This document shows positions 1 through 5,416 of a stretch of 5,667 nt of DNA, in pieces. Under the pieces are notes generated by a model. It was given only the letters and a program-made list of their open reading frames with translations, had not been told where the DNA came from and did not search any database. Numbering within the stretch: position 1 is the first letter of the stretch; each line of letters begins with the position of its first letter. This stretch comes from Gemmatimonadota bacterium. GTDB lineage: Bacteria; Gemmatimonadota; Gemmatimonadetes; Gemmatimonadales; Gemmatimonadaceae. The stretch spans positions 1-5,667 of the forward strand of contig PLMM01000299.1 of the NCBI GenBank assembly GCA_003142495.1. Direction: 5' to 3'. A program made the translations under genes and the position numbers.

Positions 1-84
1 TGTGATGTTGTTGATTTGCGAGGCTTTGGTGAAACTTTCCGTTTCAGCCAAATCGCAAAACACCTTGAGACTTTCGATTTGCAT
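1..84 (-). CDS. LysR-type transcriptional regulator, N-terminal fragment (cut by window edge)
   Basis: Reading the minus strand from the ATG at 84-82 gives 28 uninterrupted codons beginning MQIESLKVFCDLAETESF and continuing TKASQINNIT to the edge. This is the first helix and start of the helix-turn-helix of LysR-type regulators: the order 'L..F..l.e.gSFt.AA..l..tqsavS' is the family hallmark, here with F9, A13, E14, S17, F18, A21 and the start of the recognition helix at the cut end. The family binds DNA as a tetramer and responds to a small effector through a C-terminal domain that lies outside this window. The start is 32 bases after the kinase stop, in the same direction; no Shine-Dalgarno is visible before the ATG (CCCTC precedes it). 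Base composition (35 G/C of 84) is well below that of every other gene here. The N-terminal wording resembles regulators I remember from Verrucomicrobiota, but this is memory, not a search. Target genes cannot be inferred. Confidence 0.85.
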   Translation of the reverse strand, partial: MQIESLKVFCDLAETESFTKASQINNIT

Positions 85-116
85 GAGGGTTTTTGGTTGT
101 TAGTAAACTTGGATTA

Positions 117-1613
117 TTAGTCAACGGAACGTTCGCGAGACTCCACGGTGAGCGCCTGGTGCACCCGGATGAGCAGATCGTGACTGGTGTAGGGCTTTTG
201 CAAAAACATCAGGTCGATTTGTTGGTCTGGCGGCAACACACAACCGCTCGCGCACAAAATACGCACCGCCGGTGCGATCTGCCGCATGCGATCGGCCATC
301 TCGCGTCCCCCCATCGTCGGCATCACGATGTCAGAGACCACGAGATCGATCGCGCCGTCGTAGCGCTCGCACTGCTCGAGCGCCTGCGCGCCGTGTTCTG
401 CCTCGAGCACCTTGTAGCCACTCCGCTCGAGAATCCGGCGCATGAGGCCGCGTAGCGCCGTCTCGTCCTCCACCAAGAGTATCGTGGGCGGACTGTCCGA
501 CGGTGTGCGCTCGTAGTGCACGGCGGGTGGCTGCTCCTGCGCCGACTCCGCGAGCGGCAGATAGATCGTGAATGCCGCCCCCTTGTTGGGCTCGCTCTGC
601 ACGAAGGTGTAGCCGCCGCTCTGCTTCATGACACCGAACACCGCCGATAGCCCGAGCCCCGTTCCCGTGCCACGCTCCTTCGTCGTGTAGAACGGCTCGA
701 AGATGCGGCCGTGCAGCTCGCGCGCGATGCCGCGTCCCGTGTCATCCACCGTGAGCCAGCCGTACACGCCCGCGACGATCGGCACGTCGCCGCCGGTCGG
801 ATCGCGCTCAAGGCGTCCCTTCCCGGTGCTCAGCGTGATGTGTCCGCCGGCGAGCGTCGCTTCGCGCGCGTTGACTACGAGGTGGATCAGTGCCTTCTCG
901 ACCTGCGCCGGATCCGCGCGCACGTGAATCGGCTTGACGTCCAGGTCCAGTGTCAGCGTTACCGCATCGCCCGTGATGCCGCGCAGCATGCGCTCTGCAT
1001 CGCGCGCCACGGCATTGAGGTCGACAACGTTCGGCACCAGCACCTGCTGCCGTGTGAACGCGAGAAGCTGGCGCGTGAGCTCGGCCGCGCGGGCCGACGC
1101 ATCCGCGATCGCGCGCACGTCCACGCCGCGCGCGTCGTCGGGCGCGAGCGAATCCGCCATGAGGTCGCAGCTGCACTTGATCGCCGCGAGAATGTTGTTG
1201 AAGTCGTGGGCGATTCCGCCGGCGAGCCTCGCGACGGCATCCAGCTTCACCCCCTGCAAGACCTGTCGCTCCAGTCGCTTGCGATCGCCGAGGTCGGTTC
1301 CGAGCTCCAGCGTGACTTCGCTCGCGAAGCCGTGCGAGAGGTGCTGCGACTTGACCGAGAGCTGAGCGGTGCCGCCCGAGCGCGTGGGGCGCGCGATCTC
1401 GCGCGGGCGATCGCCGGCCTCCACGAGCGGGAAGGGCGCGTTCCTTCCCAGCACCTCGCTCGCCCGCCAGCCAAATACTCGCTCCGCCTGCGCGTTCCAG
1501 AGGACGATGTGATTCGAGCTATCCCAGCCGATGACCGTGAGCTGGGCCTGCGCGAGGATCGCCGTGAGAAGGGCGGAATCGCTCGAGGGCGGCAGGTGCG
1601 AAAACTCGTTCAC
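117..1613 (-). CDS. PAS domain hybrid sensor histidine kinase with C-terminal receiver
   Basis: A 498-residue soluble hybrid kinase. Order: PAS domain about 14-105 (WNAQAERVFGW near 39-49), HisKA about 120-190 with the H-box HDFNN and phospho-acceptor His136, HATPase_c about 225-355 with N-box Asn248, G1 box DTGRG 291-295, F-box FEPFYTTK 305-312 and G2 box GTGTGLGLS 315-323, then a receiver about 376-492. The receiver is intact: acidic pair E382/D383, phospho-acceptor D428, Ser456 and Lys473. No transmembrane segment or signal peptide is seen, so it probably senses a cytoplasmic cue through PAS and acts in the cytosol. All catalytic residues are present, so autophosphorylation and intramolecular phosphotransfer are expected. 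No DNA-binding response regulator or Hpt protein lies within the window, so the output partner is unknown. Start: the longest reading opens at a GTG at 1643, but the GTG at 1613 follows GAGGGAG (about 11 bases upstream) and gives MNEFSHLPPS, and the ten codons before it look less coding-like; I prefer 1613. The stop is TAA at 119-117. Confidence 0.93.
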   Translation of the reverse strand: MNEFSHLPPSSDSALLTAILAQAQLTVIGWDSSNHIVLWNAQAERVFGWRASEVLGRNAPFPLVEAGDRPREIARPTRSGGTAQLSVKSQHLSHGFASEVTLELGTDLGDRKRLERQVLQGVKLDAVARLAGGIAHDFNNILAAIKCSCDLMADSLAPDDARGVDVRAIADASARAAELTRQLLAFTRQQVLVPNVVDLNAVARDAERMLRGITGDAVTLTLDLDVKPIHVRADPAQVEKALIHLVVNAREATLAGGHITLSTGKGRLERDPTGGDVPIVAGVYGWLTVDDTGRGIARELHGRIFEPFYTTKERGTGTGLGLSAVFGVMKQSGGYTFVQSEPNKGAAFTIYLPLAESAQEQPPAVHYERTPSDSPPTILLVEDETALRGLMRRILERSGYKVLEAEHGAQALEQCERYDGAIDLVVSDIVMPTMGGREMADRMRQIAPAVRILCASGCVLPPDQQIDLMFLQKPYTSHDLLIRVHQALTVESRERSVD

Positions 1614-1718
1614 GCGCGCGCAATCTCCCTCGACAGGGCTCACGCCCCGCGTTTGCTTCCACTTCCATGGAACGTCAACGCTAGTCGTTTTCCGTCGACC
1701 CTGCTACCCGCACACACA
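1614..1718. promoter_or_regulatory. divergent intergenic region between kinase and DUF421 gene
   Basis: About 105 bases (75 if the kinase starts at 1643) separate two divergently transcribed genes, so it must hold both promoters unless they lie within the genes. It contains a perfect 10-base palindrome TTCCATGGAA at 1663-1672, directly beside a minus-strand TTGACG (1678-1673) that could be a -35 element for the kinase; the -10 at the expected spacing (CAAACG) is poor. No convincing plus-strand promoter was seen. Promoter assignment is inference only. Confidence 0.35.
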
Positions 1719-2282
1719 ATGCATCCGATCTGGATCGAACTGTTCACGCCGGGCGAGCCGCTCGTCGCCAAGGTCGTTCGCACGATCATCGTGTACTTCT
1801 TCCTGTTGGTGGGATTGCGGCTCGCGGGGAAGCGCGAGCTCGGGCAGTTCAATCCCTTCGACCTGGTCGTGCTGCTCGTGCTCTCCAACACGCTGCAGAA
1901 CGCGATCATCGGTAACGACAACTCGATCACCGGTGGCATCATCGGTGCCGCGCTGCTGCTGGTGCTGAATTACGGCATCGTGCGCTTTCTCTTTCTGCAT
2001 CCGAAGATCGACAAGGTGGCCGAGGGAGACAACGTGGTGCTCGTGCTGCACGGCGAGGTGCTGGAGGATGCGCTCAAGCGGCAGCTCATCACGAAGGCCG
2101 AGCTGATGTCGGCGGCGCGGCGTCAGGGGATCGACTCCGTGGGCGACATCGAGTGCGCGCGGCTCGAGGTCGGTGGCGCGCTCACCTTCGTGCTGAAGCA
2201 TCCAACGAGCGATGAGTTCTGGCGCAAGGATGCGATGGAGCGCCTCAAACGAATCGAGGAGATGCTATCCGAGCGGAGGTGA
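1719..2282 (+). CDS. DUF421 (YetF-family) membrane protein
   Basis: A 187-residue membrane protein. Hydrophobic segments lie at about 16-36, 46-64 and 70-92; the loop between the first two carries the family hallmark GKRELGQFNPFDLVVLL (37-53), followed by LSNTLQNAI (55-63). The C-terminal half (about 95-165) is the soluble DUF421 domain, with the pattern EGDNVVLVLHGEV, then LKRQLITKAELMSAARRQGI (119-138) and a short final strand GALTFVLK. A charged C-terminal helix follows (170-187). The family (Bacillus YetF, YdfS and many others) is integral to the membrane with a cytoplasmic C-terminal domain; its biochemical role is unknown, so no substrate is proposed. The length is normal for three-helix members. 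The ATG at 1719 is the first start before the first helix; no Shine-Dalgarno precedes it. The open frame continues far upstream but only as the antisense of the kinase. Its TGA stop is two bases from the stop of the convergent aldolase gene. Confidence 0.9.
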   Translation: MHPIWIELFTPGEPLVAKVVRTIIVYFFLLVGLRLAGKRELGQFNPFDLVVLLVLSNTLQNAIIGNDNSITGGIIGAALLLVLNYGIVRFLFLHPKIDKVAEGDNVVLVLHGEVLEDALKRQLITKAELMSAARRQGIDSVGDIECARLEVGGALTFVLKHPTSDEFWRKDAMERLKRIEEMLSERR

Positions 2283-2284
2283 GC

Positions 2285-3340
2285 TCAGCGCAGCCAGTCG
2301 TCGACGTTGGCGGCGACGAAGTCGTCGTCGGTGAGCTCGGGGTGCACGCGCGCGACTCGATCGATCTCCTCGAGCTGTCCCTCGGATAGCCCCTCGTTCG
2401 GATCGAGACACCAGATGCCGGCCATCAGCCGCTGGCGGCGCAGAATCTCGTGGAGTCCGGCTACGCAGCCGGCGAAGGCGTGGCGCACATCGAAGAGTGC
2501 GCCATTCGCGTCGGTGAGCGCGGCGGCTCGCGTGAGCCAGCCGCCCCAACTGCGATCGGCGACGGCCGCGTTACGCGTTGTTCTGATCTCCTCCAGCACC
2601 TCCACCGCGCGACGCGTCCACACGGACCATTGCCCGAGCAACCCGCCCACGATCTGCGGCGCGCGCTCGCTGTAGCCGAGCGGAGGGAACGCGGTGAGCA
2701 GATCGAGGACGATCTGGTCGTCGTTCCCCGTGTACAGCGCGATGTCGCTGCGTCCGGAGTCCGCCACCGCGCGAATGACGTCGAGCGTCTGATAGCGATT
2801 GAAGGGCGCAATCTTGATCGCGATCACCGGCGTGATCTGTGCGAAGGCGCGCCAGAATTCGTAGCGGAGCACGCGCCCACCGACGGCGGGCTGCAGATAA
2901 AAACCAATCAGCGGTAGCACTTCGCCGATCGCGCGGCAGTGCTCGAGCAGCTTCTGCTCGGGCGCATCGTGCAGCGCGCCGAGGCTGACGAGCGCCGCAT
3001 CGTAGCCGAGATCGTGCGCGAGCCTCGCCTCACTGCGCGCCTGCTTCGTATCGCCGCACACGCCGGCGATGCGCGCGAAGGGGCGCGGATCCGCGCGTAG
3101 CGACGCGGTGGCAGTCTCGGCGGCGAGGGCGAGGACGGGTGCGAGCAGCGCGTGCTTCCTGTCGCGAATGTTGAATTGCGTGGTGTGCACGCCAACCGCG
3201 ATGCCCCCCGCACCGGCCGCGACATAGTAGCGCGTGAGCGCGCGCTGATGCTTCTCGTCGAGCGTGCGAGCGGCGGTGAGGGCGAGCGGATGCGCGGGGA
3301 TCACGTGACCGCGCGCGAGGTGGCTCCGAATGTCGCTCAC
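2285..3340 (-). CDS. dihydrodipicolinate synthase (NAL/DapA) family aldolase-like protein
   Basis: A 351-residue protein of the N-acetylneuraminate lyase/DHDPS superfamily: a cytosolic (beta/alpha)8 barrel that forms a Schiff base between an active-site Lys and a 2-oxo acid. Visible family marks: GAGGIAVGVHTTQ (43-55) with the Thr53-Thr54 pair, Tyr148-Leu-Gln-Pro151 at the YNxP position (catalytic Tyr148), Lys176 in VIAIKIAPF (172-180) as the Schiff-base lysine, and TGNDD (204-208) as the later glycine loop. Catalytic residues are thus kept, but the surrounding motifs differ from true DapA (VHTTQ instead of GTTGE), and the chain is about 50 residues longer than the usual 290-310 through a C-terminal extension. 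A lysine-biosynthesis role is therefore unlikely; a lyase or aldolase for a sugar-acid-derived 2-oxo acid is more plausible, which is inference. The GTG start at 3340-3338 lies two bases after the TGA of the epimerase-like gene, so translation is probably coupled; no strong Shine-Dalgarno. Last gene of the minus-strand operon. Confidence 0.85.
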   Translation of the reverse strand: MSDIRSHLARGHVIPAHPLALTAARTLDEKHQRALTRYYVAAGAGGIAVGVHTTQFNIRDRKHALLAPVLALAAETATASLRADPRPFARIAGVCGDTKQARSEARLAHDLGYDAALVSLGALHDAPEQKLLEHCRAIGEVLPLIGFYLQPAVGGRVLRYEFWRAFAQITPVIAIKIAPFNRYQTLDVIRAVADSGRSDIALYTGNDDQIVLDLLTAFPPLGYSERAPQIVGGLLGQWSVWTRRAVEVLEEIRTTRNAAVADRSWGGWLTRAAALTDANGALFDVRHAFAGCVAGLHEILRRQRLMAGIWCLDPNEGLSEGQLEEIDRVARVHPELTDDDFVAANVDDWLR

Positions 3341-3342
3341 GC

Positions 3343-4365
3343 TCAGAAGGCGCCCGTGCGCTCTTCGAAGTGCGTTGGTTTGCCAAGAAGCGGATACCCC
3401 GCGCGGAGCCAGCTCGCGACGCGCTCGAGCAGCGTGTCGAGCGAGACGGATGGCGCGCCGAAAGTCTCGTGCGCGAGCGCCGAGTTGCTGAGCAGCGCAT
3501 CGGGCGCCTCGCTCCCCGTGAAGATCGGTACGCGTTCGAACAGCTCGCCGAAGCGAGTGGCGAGCGCGCGCACCGCGAGCGTCTCCGCGCCGGTGACGTT
3601 CACCACGAATGGCGGCGCGCTCGCGTGCGCCAGGCAGCGGAGCGCCCAGTCGTTCGCATCACCCTGCCAGATCACATTCACGTGCCCCATCCGCAGGTCG
3701 ACCGGGTCGCCACGCATCACGCGCGACGCGATGTCGACGAGCACGCCGTAGCGGAGATCGACGGCGTAGTTGAGGCGCACGATGGCGACGCGCGTTCCGC
3801 GTCGCGCGGACGCGTCCTCGAACACGCGCTCGCGGCCAAGACAGCTCATGGCGTATTCGCCCACGGGTGCGGGCGCATCGCTCTCGCGCGAGCCGCCGCC
3901 GAGCACGGAGCTCAGCGCATACACGTTGCCGGTCGAGAACGCGACGATCCGCGAGCTCGCGTATCGCTCCGCCGCGATCGACGGAAGAACGACGTTTTGA
4001 GCCCACGTCGACGACGGCGCGTCGCTCGTGCCGAATTTCTGTCCGGCCATGAACATGACGTTCGGCGCATCCGGGAGCGCGACGACTGCGCGGCGGTCGA
4101 GCAGGTCGCACTTCACCGTCTGGATGCCGGCATCGTGCAGCGAGCGCTCGGCCTTCGTCGAGGAGAAGCGTGACGCGGCGATCACGCGATCGTGGGTGCC
4201 GAGCGAGTCGATCGCGCGCTTCGCCATGCGCGCGAGCGTGGGTCCCATCTTTCCGGCGGCGCCGAGCACGAGGATGTCGCCCGGCGTGGTACGCAGCGCA
4301 GCGAGCAGGGCGCTCGAGGGCGCCGAGAGCGCATCCTCGAGCTCGGCCTCGCTCGCGAAGCTCAC
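3343..4365 (-). CDS. NAD-dependent epimerase/dehydratase-like extended SDR with Cys in place of catalytic Lys
   Basis: A 340-residue extended short-chain dehydrogenase/reductase. The N-terminal Rossmann fold carries ILVLGAAGKMGPTLARM (31-47), with glycines 35, 38 and 41 for NAD(P) binding; NVMFMAGQKFG (102-112) is the next cofactor-side strand. The catalytic region has FSTGNVY (143-149, Ser144) and EYAMSCLGRER (170-180): Tyr171 is present but the Lys of YxxxK is Cys175. RLNYAVDLRYGVLVDIA (197-213) and MGHVNVIWQGDANDWAL (226-242) form the substrate-binding C-terminal part. I remember a homologous group from soil bacteria sharing these phrases, including YxxSC, so the change may be a family trait. 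Likely cofactor-binding oxidoreductase, epimerase or dehydratase acting on a sugar or hydroxy acid; the substrate is unknown. Start: a GTG at 4389 gives eight extra residues, but the GTG at 4365-4363 overlaps the preceding TGA as GTGA and gives SFASEAELEDALS at the N-terminus, which fits the family; chosen. Coupled upstream to the DUF6526 gene and downstream to the aldolase gene. Confidence 0.87.
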   Translation of the reverse strand: MSFASEAELEDALSAPSSALLAALRTTPGDILVLGAAGKMGPTLARMAKRAIDSLGTHDRVIAASRFSSTKAERSLHDAGIQTVKCDLLDRRAVVALPDAPNVMFMAGQKFGTSDAPSSTWAQNVVLPSIAAERYASSRIVAFSTGNVYALSSVLGGGSRESDAPAPVGEYAMSCLGRERVFEDASARRGTRVAIVRLNYAVDLRYGVLVDIASRVMRGDPVDLRMGHVNVIWQGDANDWALRCLAHASAPPFVVNVTGAETLAVRALATRFGELFERVPIFTGSEAPDALLSNSALAHETFGAPSVSLDTLLERVASWLRAGYPLLGKPTHFEERTGAF

Positions 4366-4802
4366 GCGCGCAGGTAGTCGGGCTGCCACTCGCGGATCGC
4401 CTGTTTCACGTCGCGATTGGTCGAGAGCTCGTTCGAGCGCACGCGCGCGATGAGCGCGGGAAGCTCGGCGTCCGATGCAAAGCGGAGCGCGATGAGCCGG
4501 GCGGGCGCGAGATTGGCGAGCGCGTCGGCGGCGGCCGCGGCGCCGAGCACTCGCTCGAGTCGCAGTCGCATCTCGAGACGGATCACGCGGTTCTGCACGA
4601 CGAGCACCATCGTGCGGCCGGCGAACAGCGCCGCGTTCACGCCGGCGGCGAGGACCACATTTGCCAGCGCGGCGAGCGACGGAACGCGCACCAGCACGTA
4701 AAGCGTGTAGACGAGATAGATCGCGAGCAGTGGCGACGCGATGAAGTGAAAGAGCGGGAAGTAGCGCGTGTGGTTCTCGAAGCTCTGCGTTTGCGAAGCC
4801 AT
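4362..4802 (-). CDS. DUF6526 family membrane protein
   Basis: A 146-residue protein matching the pattern I recall for DUF6526: an N-terminal NHTRYFPLFHF (10-20), two hydrophobic helices (about 18-38 and 43-66), then QNRVIRLEMRLRLERVL (70-86), LIALRFASDAELPALIAR (103-120) and a terminal helix ending KQAIREWQPDYLRA (133-146). It should sit in the inner membrane as a hairpin with the C-terminal part on the cytoplasmic side; the function of the family is not known. The ATG at 4802 is preceded by an AGGTGA Shine-Dalgarno five bases upstream. It starts 30 bases after the sufE-like stop, and its TGA overlaps the next gene's GTG by four bases, placing it in the middle of the operon. Alternative: an unrelated two-helix protein, but the match of both ends makes this unlikely. 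Confidence 0.8.
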   Translation of the reverse strand: MASQTQSFENHTRYFPLFHFIASPLLAIYLVYTLYVLVRVPSLAALANVVLAAGVNAALFAGRTMVLVVQNRVIRLEMRLRLERVLGAAAAADALANLAPARLIALRFASDAELPALIARVRSNELSTNRDVKQAIREWQPDYLRA

Positions 4803-4806
4803 GTTT

Positions 4807-4812
4807 TCACCT
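4807..4812 (-). promoter_or_regulatory. ribosome binding site of the DUF6526 gene, in a small hairpin
   Basis: AGGTGA on the minus strand, five bases before the ATG at 4802. It is partly within the 3' arm of a short inverted repeat, TTCAC (4821-4817) and GTGAA (4810-4806) with a six-base loop, which could weaken initiation. The stem is only five base pairs, so the effect may be small. Confidence 0.5.
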
Positions 4813-4832
4813 GAAAGTGAAGTAGTCCAGCG

Positions 4833-5294
4833 TCAGGCCGCGAAGCGGTCTGCGTTTGCTGCGTAGCTCTTCACGCGCGCGACCATCGCCGAGAGCCCCG
4901 TCTCGCGAGCGCCGAGCCCGATGTTCTCCATCATGATGCGCACGAAGTCGGCGGGGATGGCAAGCGTCGTCGCCGGCGGCTGGTCGTTCACGGCCGTGAA
5001 CAGAATCGAGAGGAAGGCGGCGATCGTGGGCGACTGGCGGATGTTCACGTCGGCGAAGAAGTGGAGCCTGCCCTCGCGATACTCCGGAAAGATGTCGACG
5101 CGCGTCTGGCACTCGGGGATCACGAAGTTGGTTCGGTCGATCGCCGCATAGCGCTCGGGAAGTGGCTCGAGCTTCTTCGCGTACGAGAGAAGCGCCTGCA
5201 TTTTCTCCTCGCGGCTCAGCATCCGAAACTGCGTGAGCACGCGATCGATCGAAGGTGGCACGGGGAGGGGGAGCGATGCCGATTCGTCAGCCAT
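4833..5294 (-). CDS. sufE: SufE-like sulfur acceptor protein for Fe-S cluster assembly
   Basis: A 153-residue cytosolic protein with the SufE/CsdE layout. SufE accepts persulfide sulfur from a SufS-type cysteine desulfurase on one conserved Cys and passes it to the SufBCD scaffold. Seen: an N-terminal helix and LSREEKMQALLSYAKKLEPLP (26-46 region), equivalent to the family's 'w.ery..ii.lgk.Lp' segment; the acceptor motif PECQTRV (60-66) with Cys62, equivalent to the GCQSQVW loop of E. coli SufE; HFFADVNIRQSPTIAAFLSIL (78-98), where the usual 'aDsda.ivkGl.a.l' lies; and a C-terminal ETGLSAMVARVKSYA (131-145), the 'R.nGl..m...i...A' helix. The Cys is the only one in the protein. No desulfurase or other suf gene is within the window, so the partner must be elsewhere. 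The ATG at 5294-5292 has no clear Shine-Dalgarno. It is the first gene of the minus-strand operon and divergent from the osmC-like gene. Confidence 0.88.
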   Translation of the reverse strand: MADESASLPLPVPPSIDRVLTQFRMLSREEKMQALLSYAKKLEPLPERYAAIDRTNFVIPECQTRVDIFPEYREGRLHFFADVNIRQSPTIAAFLSILFTAVNDQPPATTLAIPADFVRIMMENIGLGARETGLSAMVARVKSYAANADRFAA

Positions 5295-5354
5295 GGGTGA
5301 AGACTAACGGCCCTCAATGTACGCGGGGAGCAGGCGTTGGCCACCCGCGGGCGC

Positions 5355-5366
5355 AAGGCTAGCCTT
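5355..5366. promoter_or_regulatory. 12-base perfect palindrome, possible operator
   Basis: AAGGCTAGCCTT reads the same on both strands and lies near the middle of the divergent intergenic region. CGCG copies at 5346-5349 and 5372-5375 are placed symmetrically about the same centre, extending the dyad. The position between divergent sulfur-metabolism and peroxide-defence genes suits a binding site for a dimeric regulator, but no known consensus was recognised. Confidence 0.35.
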
Positions 5367-5404
5367 CGTGTCGCGCGGCGGTTGGTGCGCGCGGTCATTT
5401 CTCA

Positions 5405-5410
5405 AGGGAG
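5405..5410 (+). promoter_or_regulatory. ribosome binding site of the osmC-like gene
   Basis: AGGGAG six bases before the ATG at 5417. It is one of the clearest Shine-Dalgarno sequences in the window and fixes the start of the partial osmC-like gene. Confidence 0.7.
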
Positions 5411-5416
5411 CGAAGC

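Larger units (their letters stand above)
5295..5416. promoter_or_regulatory. divergent sufE/osmC intergenic region
   Basis: This 122-base gap separates two genes transcribed away from each other, so it should carry both promoters: for the four-gene minus operon and for osmC. It holds the 12-base palindrome noted separately. No -35/-10 pair with good spacing was recognised on either strand, and no small open frame of its own looks coding. Confidence 0.5.

Noticed and set aside
13..82. Direct repeat GATTTGC (13-19 and 76-82) and the hairpin at 15-59 as an integron attC site or kinase terminator
   Set aside because: The stretch is an uninterrupted LysR coding start, no GTTRRRY/RYYYAAC core pair was found, and no T-run follows the hairpin in the direction of the kinase transcript.
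93..455. Plus-strand open frame across the kinase receiver domain
   Set aside because: The opposite strand encodes the receiver with all its catalytic residues; this frame has no recognisable domain or ribosome binding site.
711..1718. Long plus-strand open frame running in frame into the DUF421 gene, which could suggest a much longer N-terminus
   Set aside because: It is antisense to the kinase, whose domains are unmistakable; its translation is rich in Arg, Ala and His with no domain, and DUF421 proteins start just before the first membrane helix, as the ATG at 1719 does.
2285..3340. Calling the aldolase-like gene dapA (lysine biosynthesis)
   Set aside because: The GTTGE loop is replaced by VHTTQ, the chain is about 50 residues longer than DapA, and no lysine-pathway gene is nearby.
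3370..4173. Long plus-strand open frame opposite the SDR gene
   Set aside because: It is a typical high-GC antisense shadow, extremely rich in Arg, Glu and His, while the minus-strand frame has clear SDR motifs.
4170..4814. Plus-strand open frame opposite the SDR and DUF6526 genes
   Set aside because: Arg-rich composition without a domain; both minus-strand genes there have conserved motifs and coupled junctions.
5216..5398. Minus-strand open frame in the sufE/osmC intergenic region
   Set aside because: It overlaps the sufE start in another frame, is Arg-rich, and has no ribosome binding site or family likeness.
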